A stretch of DNA of 64,000 nt, taken from assembly GCF_018873765.1 (NCBI RefSeq), contig NC_057924.1, positions 20,703,542 through 20,767,541 of the forward strand, read 5' to 3'. The number at the start of each line of letters is the position of its first letter. The stretch's first letter is position 1. The translations under genes and the position numbers were made by a program. This DNA comes from Telopea speciosissima (lineage: Eukaryota > Streptophyta > Magnoliopsida > Proteales > Proteaceae). Under the pieces are notes generated by a model. The model worked only from the letters and a program-made list of their open reading frames with translations. It did not search any database and was not told the origin of the DNA. Positions 35,283-45,608 of this stretch are shown here, piece by piece.

Positions 35283-35555
35283 ATGGCAACATCAGTTGCA
35301 GCACGAGTTTTCATATTCACCATAGTTACCTTATGGACTCTCACGTTAATGACGATGACGACGACGACGACGACGGAGGCGCGCGTCGTGTATGGTGGAG
35401 AACTCCGGCGGCTTACTGAGAAGAAGATGGATGGCCAACTTGTTTTACATGGGTTAGGTGTTGACGTATGGACAACCAAAATGGACTATAAACCACGAAG
35501 GGTTTTGCAAGACAGAGTATCACCTGGAGGACCGGACCCTCAACACCACAAATGA
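35283..35555 (+). CDS. CLE: CLE peptide precursor, copy A (CLE5/CLE6-type peptide)
   Basis: This is a single-exon 90-residue precursor. Residues 1-30 form a signal peptide: MATSVAARVFIFTIVTLW, then a hydrophobic to Thr-rich stretch. A variable pro-region follows (VVYGGELRRL, MDYKPRRVLQD). The 12-residue CLE motif RVSPGGPDPQHH is at residues 78-89 (35514-35549), followed by a single Lys. The motif equals the Arabidopsis CLE5/CLE6 dodecapeptide as I recall it (CLE1-7 group, RxSPGGPDPxHH). The precursor would enter the secretory path, be cut to the dodecapeptide, and act in the apoplast on CLAVATA1/BAM-like LRR receptor kinases. The six-Thr run comes from an ACG repeat. The start was chosen because it is shared with copy B and follows a TATA box. 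The frame is intact and I regard it as a real gene; its biological role is not known from sequence. Confidence 0.93.
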   Translation: MATSVAARVFIFTIVTLWTLTLMTMTTTTTTEARVVYGGELRRLTEKKMDGQLVLHGLGVDVWTTKMDYKPRRVLQDRVSPGGPDPQHHK

Positions 35556-35805
35556 GAAGCACCCCCTCCCCCCACCTAAAAGCATTGCCCTAGACGCCAC
35601 TCTCAACGATGGAAAGGATGTTTGGTTTCAGCAATATTTAAGTCCGGGATTGATTAAATCTTGGGATAATGAGTTATTTGTCATTTTCACTTGCGTAGTT
35701 TCTTAGGCTGTGTTTTGTATGCATTTTAGATTGATTTCGTATTCTTGGACAATGAAAACAACTATTTTTATCATCCAAGATGCAAAATTGACATGGAGGC
35801 CAAAG

Positions 35806-36000
35806 GCTGCCTTTTGCCTTTTGCCTTTTGCCTTTTGTGTGTTTTCCAATCTCAAGAATGAAGTTTTATTCTCTGCAGAACTTGTCTTTTGTGTGTGTGT
35901 GTGTGTGGACTGTTATTCTCTTCAGAACTTGTCTTGTGTGTGTAGAATGGAGTCTTATTCTCTTCAAAACTTGTCTTTTGTGTGTGTGTGTGTGTGTATG
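35806..36000. repeat. 3' flank minisatellite and GT microsatellites of CLE copy A
   Basis: TGCCTTTTGCC repeats at about 35806-35835. The phrase TTCTCTTCAGAACTTGTCTT occurs three times (35869, 35916, 35958), each followed by (GT)n tracts. Copy B has only two of these units. It lies about 0.3 kb after the stop codon, so it may be in or just beyond the 3' UTR. Confidence 0.75.
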
Positions 36001-36211
36001 TTTTCACCTCCACATTCCATATGTGTAGCTTACCCACACTACACGAAAACCCTGCAATCAAACATGCCCAAGGCTGAGAGCTTTCTCTAGCAAGTTGCTT
36101 TATTCTTCGACTGAAATAATCTGTGGATGGAACTTTGTTTGTCAATGTATATATTCAGCATTGGCAAGTTGTTTTCTTTCTTTCCCTTTAAGGCCATAGG
36201 ATTCAAACAGA

Positions 36212-36328
36212 TGGAAATTGTGAATCTCTATATCTTTCATTATTGTAGAGTGGGCTATTTATACAAGAGTCTATACATTACAATAGGAGAGAATGTACAG
36301 AAAGCCAATATTACAGCTAACAATGACA
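36212..36328 (-). repeat. 3' LTR of the deleted copia, copy A
   Basis: The 117-bp LTR reads TGTCATTGTTAGCTG... on the minus strand, with a TATAAATAG box, and ends CACAATTTCCA. The polypurine tract adjoins it at 36329. The identical-length LTR in copy B is 51841-51957. Confidence 0.7.
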
Positions 36329-36429
36329 TCCCACCTCAAACTCAATGTGAGAGAGTCGATCCCAAGTTGAGTTTGGAAACTAGAATGTCAGAGAGTCCTG
36401 GGAGACGATCTTTGGTGAAGAAGTCGGCA

Positions 36430-37797
36430 ACCTGGTCAGAAGATGTAACGTACTAGTACGAGGTGAAGAGTGCCACGAACAAGATATTGACGCAAAAAGT
36501 GACAATCATTCTTTATATATTTGGTGTATGCATGAAAGACATCATTGTGAGAAATCTGGATGGCACTTCTATTATCACAATTAAGATTAGTAGCATCAAA
36601 ATGTATCACTCCCATTTCTTCGAATAGCCACCATAACCGAAGTGGTTCAAAGATTGTGTCTGCAATGGCATGATTTTTTGCTTCCATACTGGAGCGAGAT
36701 ATAGCAGTTTGCTTCTTGCTAAACCAAGAGATGAGAAAATCTCCCAAGAAGAAGCAGTAGCCAGTAGTGGATCATCGATCAGTGGGGTCTCTTGCCCAAT
36801 CAACATCAAAATAGGCACATAACTCTAAAGAGGATTGAGTAGAAAAATGTAGACCATGGAATAGTGTACCTTTGACATATCGTAAAATGTGAAGCATGGC
36901 GGCATAATGGACCAAGCAAGGAGCAGACATAAACTGACTGACAAGATGTATTGCATAAGCAGTATCATGACAAGTAACTATGAGATATATAAGGCTCCCC
37001 ACTAACTGATGATAGAGAGTTTCATACTGAAGCGGAGTGCCATCAGTAGGTATCAACTAGACATTAGTCTCACAGGAGGAGTAGAAGCAATCTTGTTGTT
37101 AGTCAATCCGACATGAGATAGGAGATCGGATGCATACTTGTCCTGAGAAAGAGAGTATCCATTAGATCCACATGAGATCTTGAGACCCAAAAAATAGCTA
37201 AGCGATCCAAGATCTCCTTCATCTTAAATTTTCGGTGGAGGACCTATTTTAGTTCTGAGATGCCAGCAGAATCATTGCTAGTAATAATCATATCATACAC
37301 GTAAAGCACAACAATAATGGTACCTATTGACGATTTACGAAGAAAAATTGCATTATCATATGCACTCGGTGTAAAGGAAAATTAACAATTAGTGCTACTA
37401 AACTTTGCAACCCAAGCATGATGAGCTTGTTTGAGACCATACAATTCTGGACGTAGGTAGCATACATGATGAGGATGATGATCATAGTTTGGTGGTGGCT
37501 ACATGTATACTTCATCTTCAATAACTCCATTAAGGCATTCTCAACATCCATCTGGAATAATGGCCAATGGCAAACAGCAGCAACTGCGAACAAGCAGCAA
37601 CCAGTGGTTCGTCGTGCAACAAGAGCAAAGGTCTACTCATAGTCAATGCCATAGACTTTGGTGAATCCCTTTGCCACAAGACGAGCTTTGTAACACTCTA
37701 TGGATCCATCATAATGATTCTTAACATGGAATATGAATCCAAGTAAGAATCTGATGAATTTTGCTATCCCAATCTTTAAGGGGCTCAATAAATTTAG
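36430..37797 (-). pseudogene. copia RT and RNase H, copy A, broken
   Basis: From 37797 downward the minus strand gives CYKARLVAKGFT, PLFQMDVENAL (catalytic Asp region), then a degraded palm. RNase H begins with LVGSLIYLIVT, DTAYAIHLVSQFMSAP, HILRYVKGTLFHGL, YFDVDWARDPTDR, ISWFSKKQTAISRSS, CDNRSAIQIS and ends at DQVADFFTK. Stops and frameshifts lie near 36748, 37060, 37200 and 37323. The matching region of copy B is 52060-53300. Confidence 0.8.
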
Positions 37798-37798
37798 G

Positions 37799-39505
37799 AG
37801 TATTGTTTGAGTTAAAATAATACCGCAAGCGTACGGGTCAATCGTAGCTACGGGTCGAACACGAGGAGATATACGCCACTCTATTTAACTAACTTAAAAG
37901 TAATGCAAAGTGAACCAAATTAAAGTGTTAAATTAAACTAATTAAATTAATGAAAATTAATGCATCCTAACTCATAAGCATCTAACAAAATTAAGGGATT
38001 AAATTGGCGTCCTAACACATGAGCATTTAACCTATCAGACTAACGCAAATTGAAAGGAATAAAAATGCAGCCACACATAATAACCACATAAAAAGGAATA
38101 AGGGAATAAAAGTGCATCCACAAATCACAACCATATAAAAAAAAAAAAAAAGAAATAGAGGGAGAAGAAGAAGAAGATAGAGAGAGATAGAGGAGAGGGA
38201 GAATGAGATTAAGGGTTTAGAGAATGAGATACCTTGATGTGCTTGAATACTTGAATAAACTCACCATAGCTTCCTCTTCTAAATCTCCATGTCTTGTCAT
38301 CAACATAGGAACTTAGACTAGGAAGCTTTAAACTAAAACTATTACAACCATTAAACTAGACTTATGAAATCAAAACTAAGAACTTGAAATCAAAACTAAG
38401 AACTTAAGCCAAAAATAGGAAAAGAAGAGAAAATTTCACTAAGTGAATGAAGTAAAAATTACACTAAAAAACTGAATTAAAATTGAACTAAAAACTGAAC
38501 TAAAAAACTCCCTTCTTACAACCCAAAGGCCAAGGGGTATTTATAGGGGGAAGAGAAGAGAAGAGAGAAGAGGGAAGTGTAGGGGAAATATTCCCTAAGA
38601 AAAGAGAATATTCTCTTCTCCTTCCTCTTTTACAATGCCTTGAATCCTAAGAAAAAAGGAAAAAATAGAAAGAACAAGAAGAGAAAATTGTTTACATAGA
38701 ACTTCTATTTCTAGAAAAGTAAACTTCCAATTATAACAAGTGTTTCATTTTCTTTATAGATATCTTCTCCAAGCAATAAAATCAAAGATGCTTTGACTTT
38801 TCAACCTTCAATAGGTGAGAGAATATCTTTCAAAATAAATCTATCCCAAGCAGAATTCCAGAAGTGCCCTTGAGAGGTTGGAGGAGAGAGAGAGTAAGGG
38901 TGATGACTAGGATTCCTTCAAGAATAAATAAACTACCCATTCTGTCCTTCAGAAAACGTGGAGCATGGGGTGCTTATATAGGCCTCACCATTGTGTTCCT
39001 TGTGAAAAATCATCCAAAATAGACCCAAATTTCGTCCAATTTGGAGTTCGGGAGCCCAAGATATCTCAAGTTGAAATTGGACTGTCCAGAGCCCTCCAAA
39101 TGGAATCTTTCGGGTACAGGAAATATAACTTCTGGTTATTGCATTAAAGCCCCTAGAATCGGAACTTTTGCTTCACTTTGTCTCCGGCTGACTGTCAATA
39201 ATTACAAATAAACCCTTATAGACCATTTTCGTGCTTCGTTACGGAAACGGCCGTAACTTCTTCGTTTCAACTCGGAATCATGTGCCGTTGGAACCGTTAC
39301 GAAGCTGACTCGATGAGCTACGCATCCAAACCATTAACACCTCTAAATAGATTAAAAACATTTCCTTAGCATCATCTCCTCCATTTTCACAAGAATTCAC
39401 TTAAAACCTGAAAAGCACAAGAAAGCACCGAGTAACTCTGTCCAATGTGGTAAAATGTATGCTTTATGCCCTAAGATTTCACATATAAATGTGCTCATCA
39501 AGTAT
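37799..39505 (-). repeat. solo Ty3/gypsy-type LTR with 5-bp target duplication
   Basis: The 1697-bp insert 37804-39500 starts TGTTTGAG and ends GCTCATCA and is flanked by AGTAT at 37799-37803 and 39501-39505. Copy B (about 53335-53345) has a single AGTAT and no insert, which proves the insertion. On the minus strand it starts TGATGAGCACATTTATATG and ends near CCCGTACGCTTGCGGTATT, with a TATA box (TATAAATACCCC) near 38535. These ends resemble LTRs of Tat/Ogre-type gypsy elements; that lineage is an inference. It has no coding sequence. Confidence 0.9.
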
Positions 39506-39700
39506 CTTCACTCTTTGCTTACTTGAGTTCACTAATGTTATGAATGAAAATGCGCCACAATTTCTGTCCTTTGAAGAAACTGCACATAGCTTGGGCCCAA
39601 TAAGGATAGTTGGACCCATTGAGAACAGTGGAAACAGGATGAGTAGCATCAGAACTAGAAGAAGCCATTTTTTAAGGTTGGTGGACTGGTTCAAAAAGGA
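39501..39700 (-). pseudogene. copia gag amino terminus, copy A
   Basis: On the minus strand the frame begins MASSSSDATHPVSTVLNGSNY with PYWAQAMCSF and GQKLWRIF, the usual start of Ale/Tork-type copia gag. Only about 60 residues remain; the next conserved sequence is RT. The solo LTR is inserted between them in this copy. Copy B keeps the fusion without the LTR. Confidence 0.75.
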
Positions 39701-39771
39701 TTTTCTTTTTTAAGGAATTGGTTAGATCGGTTGGGGAGTGTGTGGTTTGAATATACCATGGGAAAGAAAAG

Positions 39772-41852
39772 TAAAAAAGGGGGCAGACCATTTTGGATCT
39801 TCTACAAATGCCAGATTGCAAGTTCCCTACGAGATACCTGGGGGTGGAAATTTTTAAAGGGTGAGTTAAAAAAGATATGCTGCTTTTAGTGATGGATAGG
39901 GTAAAAAGGTGGCTTGCAGGGTGGAAAGGAAATCTTCTTTCAATGGCTGGTAGAGTAGAGCTGGTAAAATCTGTGATTTCAGGTATGCCTCACCATAGTT
40001 TTTCTATCTACTGGTGGCCTTCGTCTATAATTTCAATGTTACAGAGATGGATGAGGAATTTTATTTGGACAGGAGATGTGGATACGTCAAAAGCTGTTAC
40101 GGTGAGTTCGGACAAAATGTGCAAACTGAAAGATGAAGGAGGATTGGGCATAAGAAGGATGAGGGAGGTTAATAAAGCTAAGTTGTCCAAGCTTACTTGG
40201 AAAATCAGATCGAAGAATTCTTTGTCTTGTAATTTTCTCAAGCATCAGTTTGTTAATAAATGGGGAAACATCAGACCGGGTTATAGAGCTTCTCCAATTT
40301 GGCCTGGCATAAGGAGAATGTGGAATTTTATGGAAGAGCAGGAAAGATGGATATTGGGAGATGGGAAAATTATCAAGTTCTGGTCAGATAGGTGGCTAGG
40401 GGCGGACTATGTTAAACATTTGACTAAGTTGGGGGAGGATTTGTTTCGTAACAACACTGTAAAAGTTGGAGACTTCATTATTAATGGAGAGTGGGCTTTA
40501 CCGGAAGTCTCATCTAGATGCCTTACTGAGGTGTTTGATCAGATAAGAGATATTTTAATCCCGGAAGCAAAGGTGTGGAATAAGTGTTGCTGGGGTCTTT
40601 CAAGATCAAGTAATTTTTCTACGCTTTCAGCTTTGGAGGAAATAAGGAAAAGATGCCCAAAAATACCATGGGAAGATATTATCTGGTGCAAATGTTTACA
40701 GCCACGGCACTCCACCTTGGGATGGCGTCAGGTTCATGGTAAGTTGCCCACAGATGATGTTATTATGAAAAAGGGAGTTCATTTGGTTTCTAGATGCAGC
40801 CTGTGCAAAAAGGATTCAGAATCGATTGAGCATGTTTTTATAAGCTGCACTTTTATTGAGAAGATTTGGAGGGAGATTACGAATTGGTTTGGAATTGCTT
40901 GGAGTACGCACGATAATTTTGAGAGGTTGCTGCAATGGTGGAAGAGAAAAACCAAACTAACAAATCTCAAAGAAGTTTGGACGGTTGGAGCAGTTATTAT
41001 TGTGTCGGTAATTTGGGAGGAGCAGAATAGAAGAAGGCATGATGGTTCCCCGTTTAATCAATCTCTACTTTTGGAGATGGTCAAAAAGGAAATTCGAGAC
41101 TATGAGGTTGATATGATAAATGCAGAGAAAACTCCCAAGGAGTTGATTTGCTGCCGTAATTTGGGTCTCCAAGTTAGAGCGTCAAAGGGAGGTGAGATCC
41201 TTGAGGTATTTTGGTGTAAACCGCAGTTTTTATGGACAAAGCTTAAAATTGATGGGAGCCCAATGGGCAATCCGGGTCGAGCAGGAGCAGCAGGAATTTT
41301 TTAAGATCATTAGGCTCAGGTAATGGGGGCTTACAATAAGTTCCTGGGTGTTACCACCATTTTTATTGCAGAGTTCGAAGCGTTAATCATTGGGCTGATG
41401 GCGACTAAGGAGATGGGAGTTACAACACTCTGGATTGAGTCTGATTCTATGGCGGTTTTGGACTCGGTTCGGAATGATAATATTCCTTGGTTGGTGTTAC
41501 AGAGATGGTATTGCCTACAATCTTATTTGGATTCTATTTCGTGGAAGATAACTCACTGTTTTAGAGAAGCTAATCCTATTGCAAGTTACCTCGCTAAGCA
41601 AGCACCGAAGTCTGGAGTTTCGGATTTAGGGATTTCCTTTCAATCTCATATTTTGGATGAGTTGGCGGCGGATGCCATGTCTAGCCTAGATACAAATTTT
41701 CCTAGTTGCAGCTGGGTTCCTTTGCTTGATGGCAAGGCCATAAGTGGAGGTCTGGTTATTTCTGTTCTTGGTTTTTTCTATTTTTTTTGGTTGTTCTTCT
41801 GGTTACTTTTTTTTTGATATTATCCTTTAGCCAAAAAAAAATAAAAAAGGGG
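39772..41852 (+). mobile_element. LINE2, 5'-truncated L1-type LINE with 11-bp target duplication
   Basis: TAAAAAAGGGG is at 39772-39782 and 41842-41852. The LINE between begins within the RT thumb and ends TTTAGCCAAAAAAAAA. Copy B carries the uninterrupted site near 53612 (AAGTAAAATGGGGG). 5' truncation is the normal outcome of incomplete target-primed reverse transcription. Confidence 0.88.
39877..41817 (+). pseudogene. LINE2 RT thumb, zf-RVT and RNase H
   Basis: The open frame 39877-41304 (475 residues) has VKRWLAGWKGNLLSMAGRVE, the RT C-terminal block GLGIRRMREVNKAKLSKLTW, the zf-RVT block with STLGWRQVHGKLPTDD and CSLCKKDSESIEHVF.SC, then LWTKLKIDGSPMGNPGRAG with the first RNase H Asp. 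A frameshift near 41304 separates it from 41323-41817: AEFEALIIGL (Glu), WIESDSMAVL (Asp) and REANPIASYLAKQA. In the last motif the catalytic Asp of the usual ADxLAK is Ser (codon at 41584-41586). No RT active site is included, so it cannot move by itself. Confidence 0.88.
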
Positions 41853-42299
41853 CCTAATACGCAGCAAGACATAATGGGGGCTGCTAGGTGTCGATTTAGT
41901 GTGGGTACGTGGGTCTGTTGATTTAGAGTCGTGTTGACAAAATGGACTTAATAAGCAACAATGCAATTGATTTAGTGTCATGTAGACAAAATGGGGGCTG
42001 CTAGGTGTTGCAGAAGTGGGTGGTGGAGGTTTCCAGCAAAGGTAGTGGATTGCGGTTGATGGATTGCTGGAGCTGAGCAGTGGAGTACGAGCCGTGGGAT
42101 TTGAATCAGCGGCAAATGCAAGTAAAAAAGGTCACTGACAAAAATTCAGACTTAATGGAACTTTTAAGGAGCAGCGAAGGTTGGGATCAACAACAGTTGC
42201 AATGAAACTTTTTGAGTGATCAATATATAACAATTGGAGAAAAAGTCAATATTACAGTTGCATCTTACATGTTATCATTAAAACTGACGTCCAGAACGT

Positions 42300-43131
42300 C
42301 AATATTATAGCAAACATTAACATAAACAATGGCTTTTGGTAACTTCTATCTAACGGTTAATTTATATTGTAATATTGCATGCACATTATGTTCCTTGTTT
42401 AGAGCTTCCTTGCTTATATTAACATGTTTAGATGGAAATTCTATGTATATATTTTCATCTCTATAATGAATACAGATACACAATAATACCATAGGTAACA
42501 TGGTATCAGAGCCAATCTAAAATCACCCCAGTCTAAGACCTCTTGTGTTCTATTGTTGGCTGTGTTCACCCTACCCTACATTGGTCGTCTCGGTCCTACT
42601 ATTCGCCTGTTGCTCGTTCCTTCCCTCTACTTAGCTGCCGCCATTGCTACCTGCCCATTGTAATACCCCCTGCAATAGAGGTTGCACTGCAATAGAGTAC
42701 ATGCTAATTGCCTATCACGACAATCCTTGTTGTGAACACCTCCCCCATCCCATCACTCAGTCGTTGCAAACATTTCCCCACCTGTTTGCCCCCCATTAAA
42801 CCCTTGCCCTTGGTGCAATTGCACCCTTGCTTCCATCACACCCCTGCTCCCATCACACCTCTACCCCTACCGCTAGACTCCCCCCCTTTCTGCTACATCC
42901 TTCATAGTCCCTACCCCTCTTATGTCCTTCCACAAGCACATCCATTGCTACATACTCTGCCACCCCCACCTCTGCTACAATATTTTGTCTGTATATTGCT
43001 TAGCGAAAAAATATTGTAATATTGTATGTATATTATTTTTCCTTGTTTAGATATTGTTTTGTTTCGATGGCAACTTATGTATATATTTTCATCTCTATAA
43101 TGAATACATATACAGTTTTTACCAAAGCTAA
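42300..43131 (+). mobile_element. small non-coding LTR element (TRIM-like), copy A
   Basis: Two LTR-like tails occur, ending TACCATAGGTAACA (42499) and ACCAAAGCTAACA (43131). Both contain ATTGTAATATTG, TTCCTTGTTTAGA and TTTTCATCTCTATAATGAATACA. The first is followed at once by TGGTATCAGAGCC (42500-42512), a perfect initiator-Met primer site. The 460-bp interior is CT-rich and has no gag or pol. The left boundary and polypurine tract are not clear, so TRIM is a working label. Confidence 0.55.
42500..42512 (+). promoter_or_regulatory. primer binding site, initiator Met tRNA
   Basis: TGGTATCAGAGCC is the exact complement of the plant initiator-methionine tRNA 3' end and directly follows an LTR-like end. 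Copy B has TGATATCAGAGCC at 55105-55117, one base different. Confidence 0.75.
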
Positions 43132-43145
43132 CAATGAGGAAGATA

Positions 43146-43181
43146 CACCCCCAAATTGGTAAAATTGTATTTTCCCTGCTA
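43146..43181 (+). pseudogene. Ty3/gypsy gag fragment, copy A, left part
   Basis: CACCCCCAAATTGGTAAAAT and the following bases match 57576-57612 of copy B, where a gypsy gag frame reads PKLVKLYFPRYNGEEDTTRW. LINE3 interrupts it at 43181; the fragment continues at 49157. Confidence 0.75.
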
Positions 43182-43277
43182 ATCATGTATGGGTTTTCTA
43201 TTCCCTTATAACTGGAGGAGCGACAGTTTCAGAGAGTTCTCGGAGGGTGTTTCTGGGTGCCGCTAGGGCACCGTTGG

Positions 43278-44703
43278 TGATGGTGGGCGGCCACCTGATC
43301 AGGGTGGATCAGACGTGGTGGACCTAGGCAGCTTCCTGGGCTTCTCGGAGATTCAGAAGCAACCTTTACAGGTTGAGTTACCGCCAAGGTCCTACGCAGC
43401 CGTGGTTAAACCTAGGTTACCGGTGATGGAGGGCCTGCCATCTCCCGTGCGTGATGGCTCTTTGACTAGGATTAAGATACCACAGTCTGCGTATATTGCC
43501 CAACTAGAAAAACACAAGTACTCCCTCGTAGGGTGGGTGAACTCTAGATTTACCACGATGGATAAGCTGCGTGTGGCTTCACAGAATTGAGCACTGCATG
43601 GCGAAGTTATCATGAAGTCTCTTGGCAAGGGATTTGTGGTGTTTTGCTTCAACAATGAGGAGGATATGACTAGTTTATGGAGGCGAAGTCCGATTCGAGT
43701 GGATGGTCAGATACTGCATTTTCAACAATGGAGGAAGGATTTCAGGATTGATGAGCAAGCTTTAAACCATAGATTAACTTGGATTTGCTTCCCACGGTTA
43801 CCACAAGAGTACTAGCATGAGGATATTCTGCTCTCAATTACAAAGGCGGTGGGGCGTCCTGTAGCCATTGACAGAAGAACCAAAGACTCATTTTTGGGCA
43901 CTTTGCGCGGGTTTGCATGGATATTGATGATTTGATACCCCGTGTGGAAGAAGTTTTTGTTGAGTGTTAGCAGGAAGGCTCCGCAGAGATGTATGTCTTC
44001 AAACAGGAGGTGGTTTTCGAGGACCCGCCTTCCCGCTGTTCCAGTTGTCATCGCTATAGTCATAGAGTTGATGCTTGCCCTAATCGAGAGAAGAGAAGAC
44101 ATCATATGCAGCTATTCCAAAGGCTAATTACATGAAGAATCTGCCTCAATTGAGGCGTCTGCGACAGGAATGGCGTCCAAGAGGTGAGCCATTGGTGGTG
44201 GCGACAAAACCTGCAGGTAGGGAGGAAGAGAGTACGGCTAAGGAAAGGGAAGCGGAGATTGCGGCAGCGGTTGGTATTTCCTTGGTTTCCCCTATGTTGA
44301 GGGCTGATTTGCAGGAAGACTTTAGAAACGAATCCTCCACAATCCCCTCTATTACCCCCTCTCGTATTTTGGATTCTCTTTCCCTTAACAACATGACAAT
44401 TGAGCTTTATTTTGGAGATTCTAAGAACGTTGAGTTTTTTGTGGAAGTTGAGAATTTGGGTGACGTAGCAGTTGAGCCTTTGGGTGATGTGGCTTTGGAT
44501 CAGAGCAAGTCCAACCTAGGGGATCAAAACCGTACCTTGATCCGTTCTGACTCAATTGAAGGAGGTCGGTTAGAGGTTGTTCTCTCTCCCATTTTAGTCA
44601 CAAGTTGTGATAATGGGAGGACCATTGTGGCGGTTCACCCAACATCCATTCAAGGAGAGGTGGTGGGTGATGATTTACCTTTCAAAAAGGTGACTCGACG
44701 CTG
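43278..44703 (+). pseudogene. LINE3 ORF1 (DUF4283-like RNA-binding protein), broken
   Basis: The part at 43315-43815 reads LPPRSYAAVVKPRLP, IAQLEKHKYSLVGWVNSRF, EVIMKSLGKGFVVFCFNNEEDM, WRRSPIRVDGQILHFQQWRKDF and TWICFPRLP, the pattern of the DUF4283 domain at the start of plant LINE ORF1. After stops and a shift it continues with AVGRPVAID, degraded knuckle-like residues and a variable Glu/Val-rich tail (44132-44703) ending VVGDDLPFKKVTRR. ORF1 would bind the LINE RNA. Stops at 43588, 43813 and a shift near 43930 break it. Confidence 0.78.
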
Positions 44704-44862
44704 ACAGATTTGCGACAAGAATGTGGAGCAGGCGAACATCATCTTTGGCTCGCGCCGCCATTGCAGACGGGTTACAGAAGTGGGTCTTGTTGAAGATAGC
44801 TTGTAGGGTGTTCAACTTGAGGGCGCTTCTGAGGGGCGCATTCAAAAACCCCCTCTCATTTA

Positions 44863-45605
44863 CCATGAAATGTATTTTTTGGAATATTTGAGGGGTAGGA
44901 AACGAGAGGGCATGTGCTCATTTGAAGAAGATTGCGGTTGAAAATAAGCCAGATTTTTTATGCTCAGCTGAGCCGAAAATTGGTGTTAACAGATGCCCAC
45001 TGAGGTTTCTCACATCTCTGTGAATGCATGCTGGTCTCATTGTTAACCATTGGGATGAGGGTCCTCCGAATATTTGGTTCCTTTGGAGGGATGGTTTGTC
45101 GCGAGCAGTGGTTATTCTTGACTCTGATCAACATCTCTCTCTTCAGGTGGAGGCGAATGGTGCCAAAATCTTCATTACTTGTGTTCACGCTAGTTGTTTC
45201 AGGGCAAATAGACGTCATCTCTGGTGTGATCTGGTGTCACTTGCCAGGGTGGCTTACCCGTGGCTAGTGATTGGGGATTTTAATGTGTGTTTATTAGCGT
45301 CAGACAAGAGGGGTCCAGGGTGATTTAATATTGGCTCAGCTGAGGACTTCACAACTATAATCGACTCCGCATCTCTATCACCGATTCCGTCCTCTGGTAA
45401 CAAATTCACCTAGTCCAACAACAGGCGAGTGGGGAACATTCGAGCAGTCTTGGACCGTAGTTTCTATAATGATTCATGGTGGCAGTGCTACACAGACAGT
45501 GTGCAGCGGGTTCTCGTTAAGGGTTCTTCAGATCACTCCCCTCTTATGGTCTTTAGTGAAATGGTTCCCCGTCCATCAAACATTCCTTTTCATTTGCAGT
45601 GCTTC
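44863..45605 (+). pseudogene. LINE3 endonuclease domain, broken
   Basis: ORF2 starts at ATG 44863 with MKCIFWNI, stop, GVGNERAC, so the Arg of the usual NIRG is a TGA. The catalytic Glu is kept in SAEPKIG. After a stop near 45019 come VTCVHASC-type residues, WLVIGDFNVCL (about 45262-45290) and, late in the domain, LDRSFYND and GSSDHSPLMV (about 45520-45550), both catalytic boxes present. Five internal stops. The role would be target DNA nicking. Confidence 0.82.
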
Positions 45606-45608
45606 TAG

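Larger units (their letters stand above)
36212..42290 (-). mobile_element. internally deleted copia element, copy A
   Basis: On the minus strand: 5' LTR remnant near 42214-42270, leader, gag start (39690-39505), then a jump directly into RT (37797 downward), RNase H, a polypurine tract (GAGGTGGGA, 36329-36337) and the 3' LTR (36212-36328). The gag-RT junction means the gag C-terminus, protease and integrase are deleted; copy B has the same junction. The solo LTR 37804-39500 and LINE2 39783-41841 are later insertions. Short LTRs suggest an Ale-like copia, which is an inference. Confidence 0.8.

Noticed and set aside
35279-35479. Open frame antisense to the CLE copy A gene (and its equivalent at 50918-51115)
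   Set aside because: It is the shadow of the conserved CLE coding strand; its Val-rich run is just the complement of the ACG repeat.
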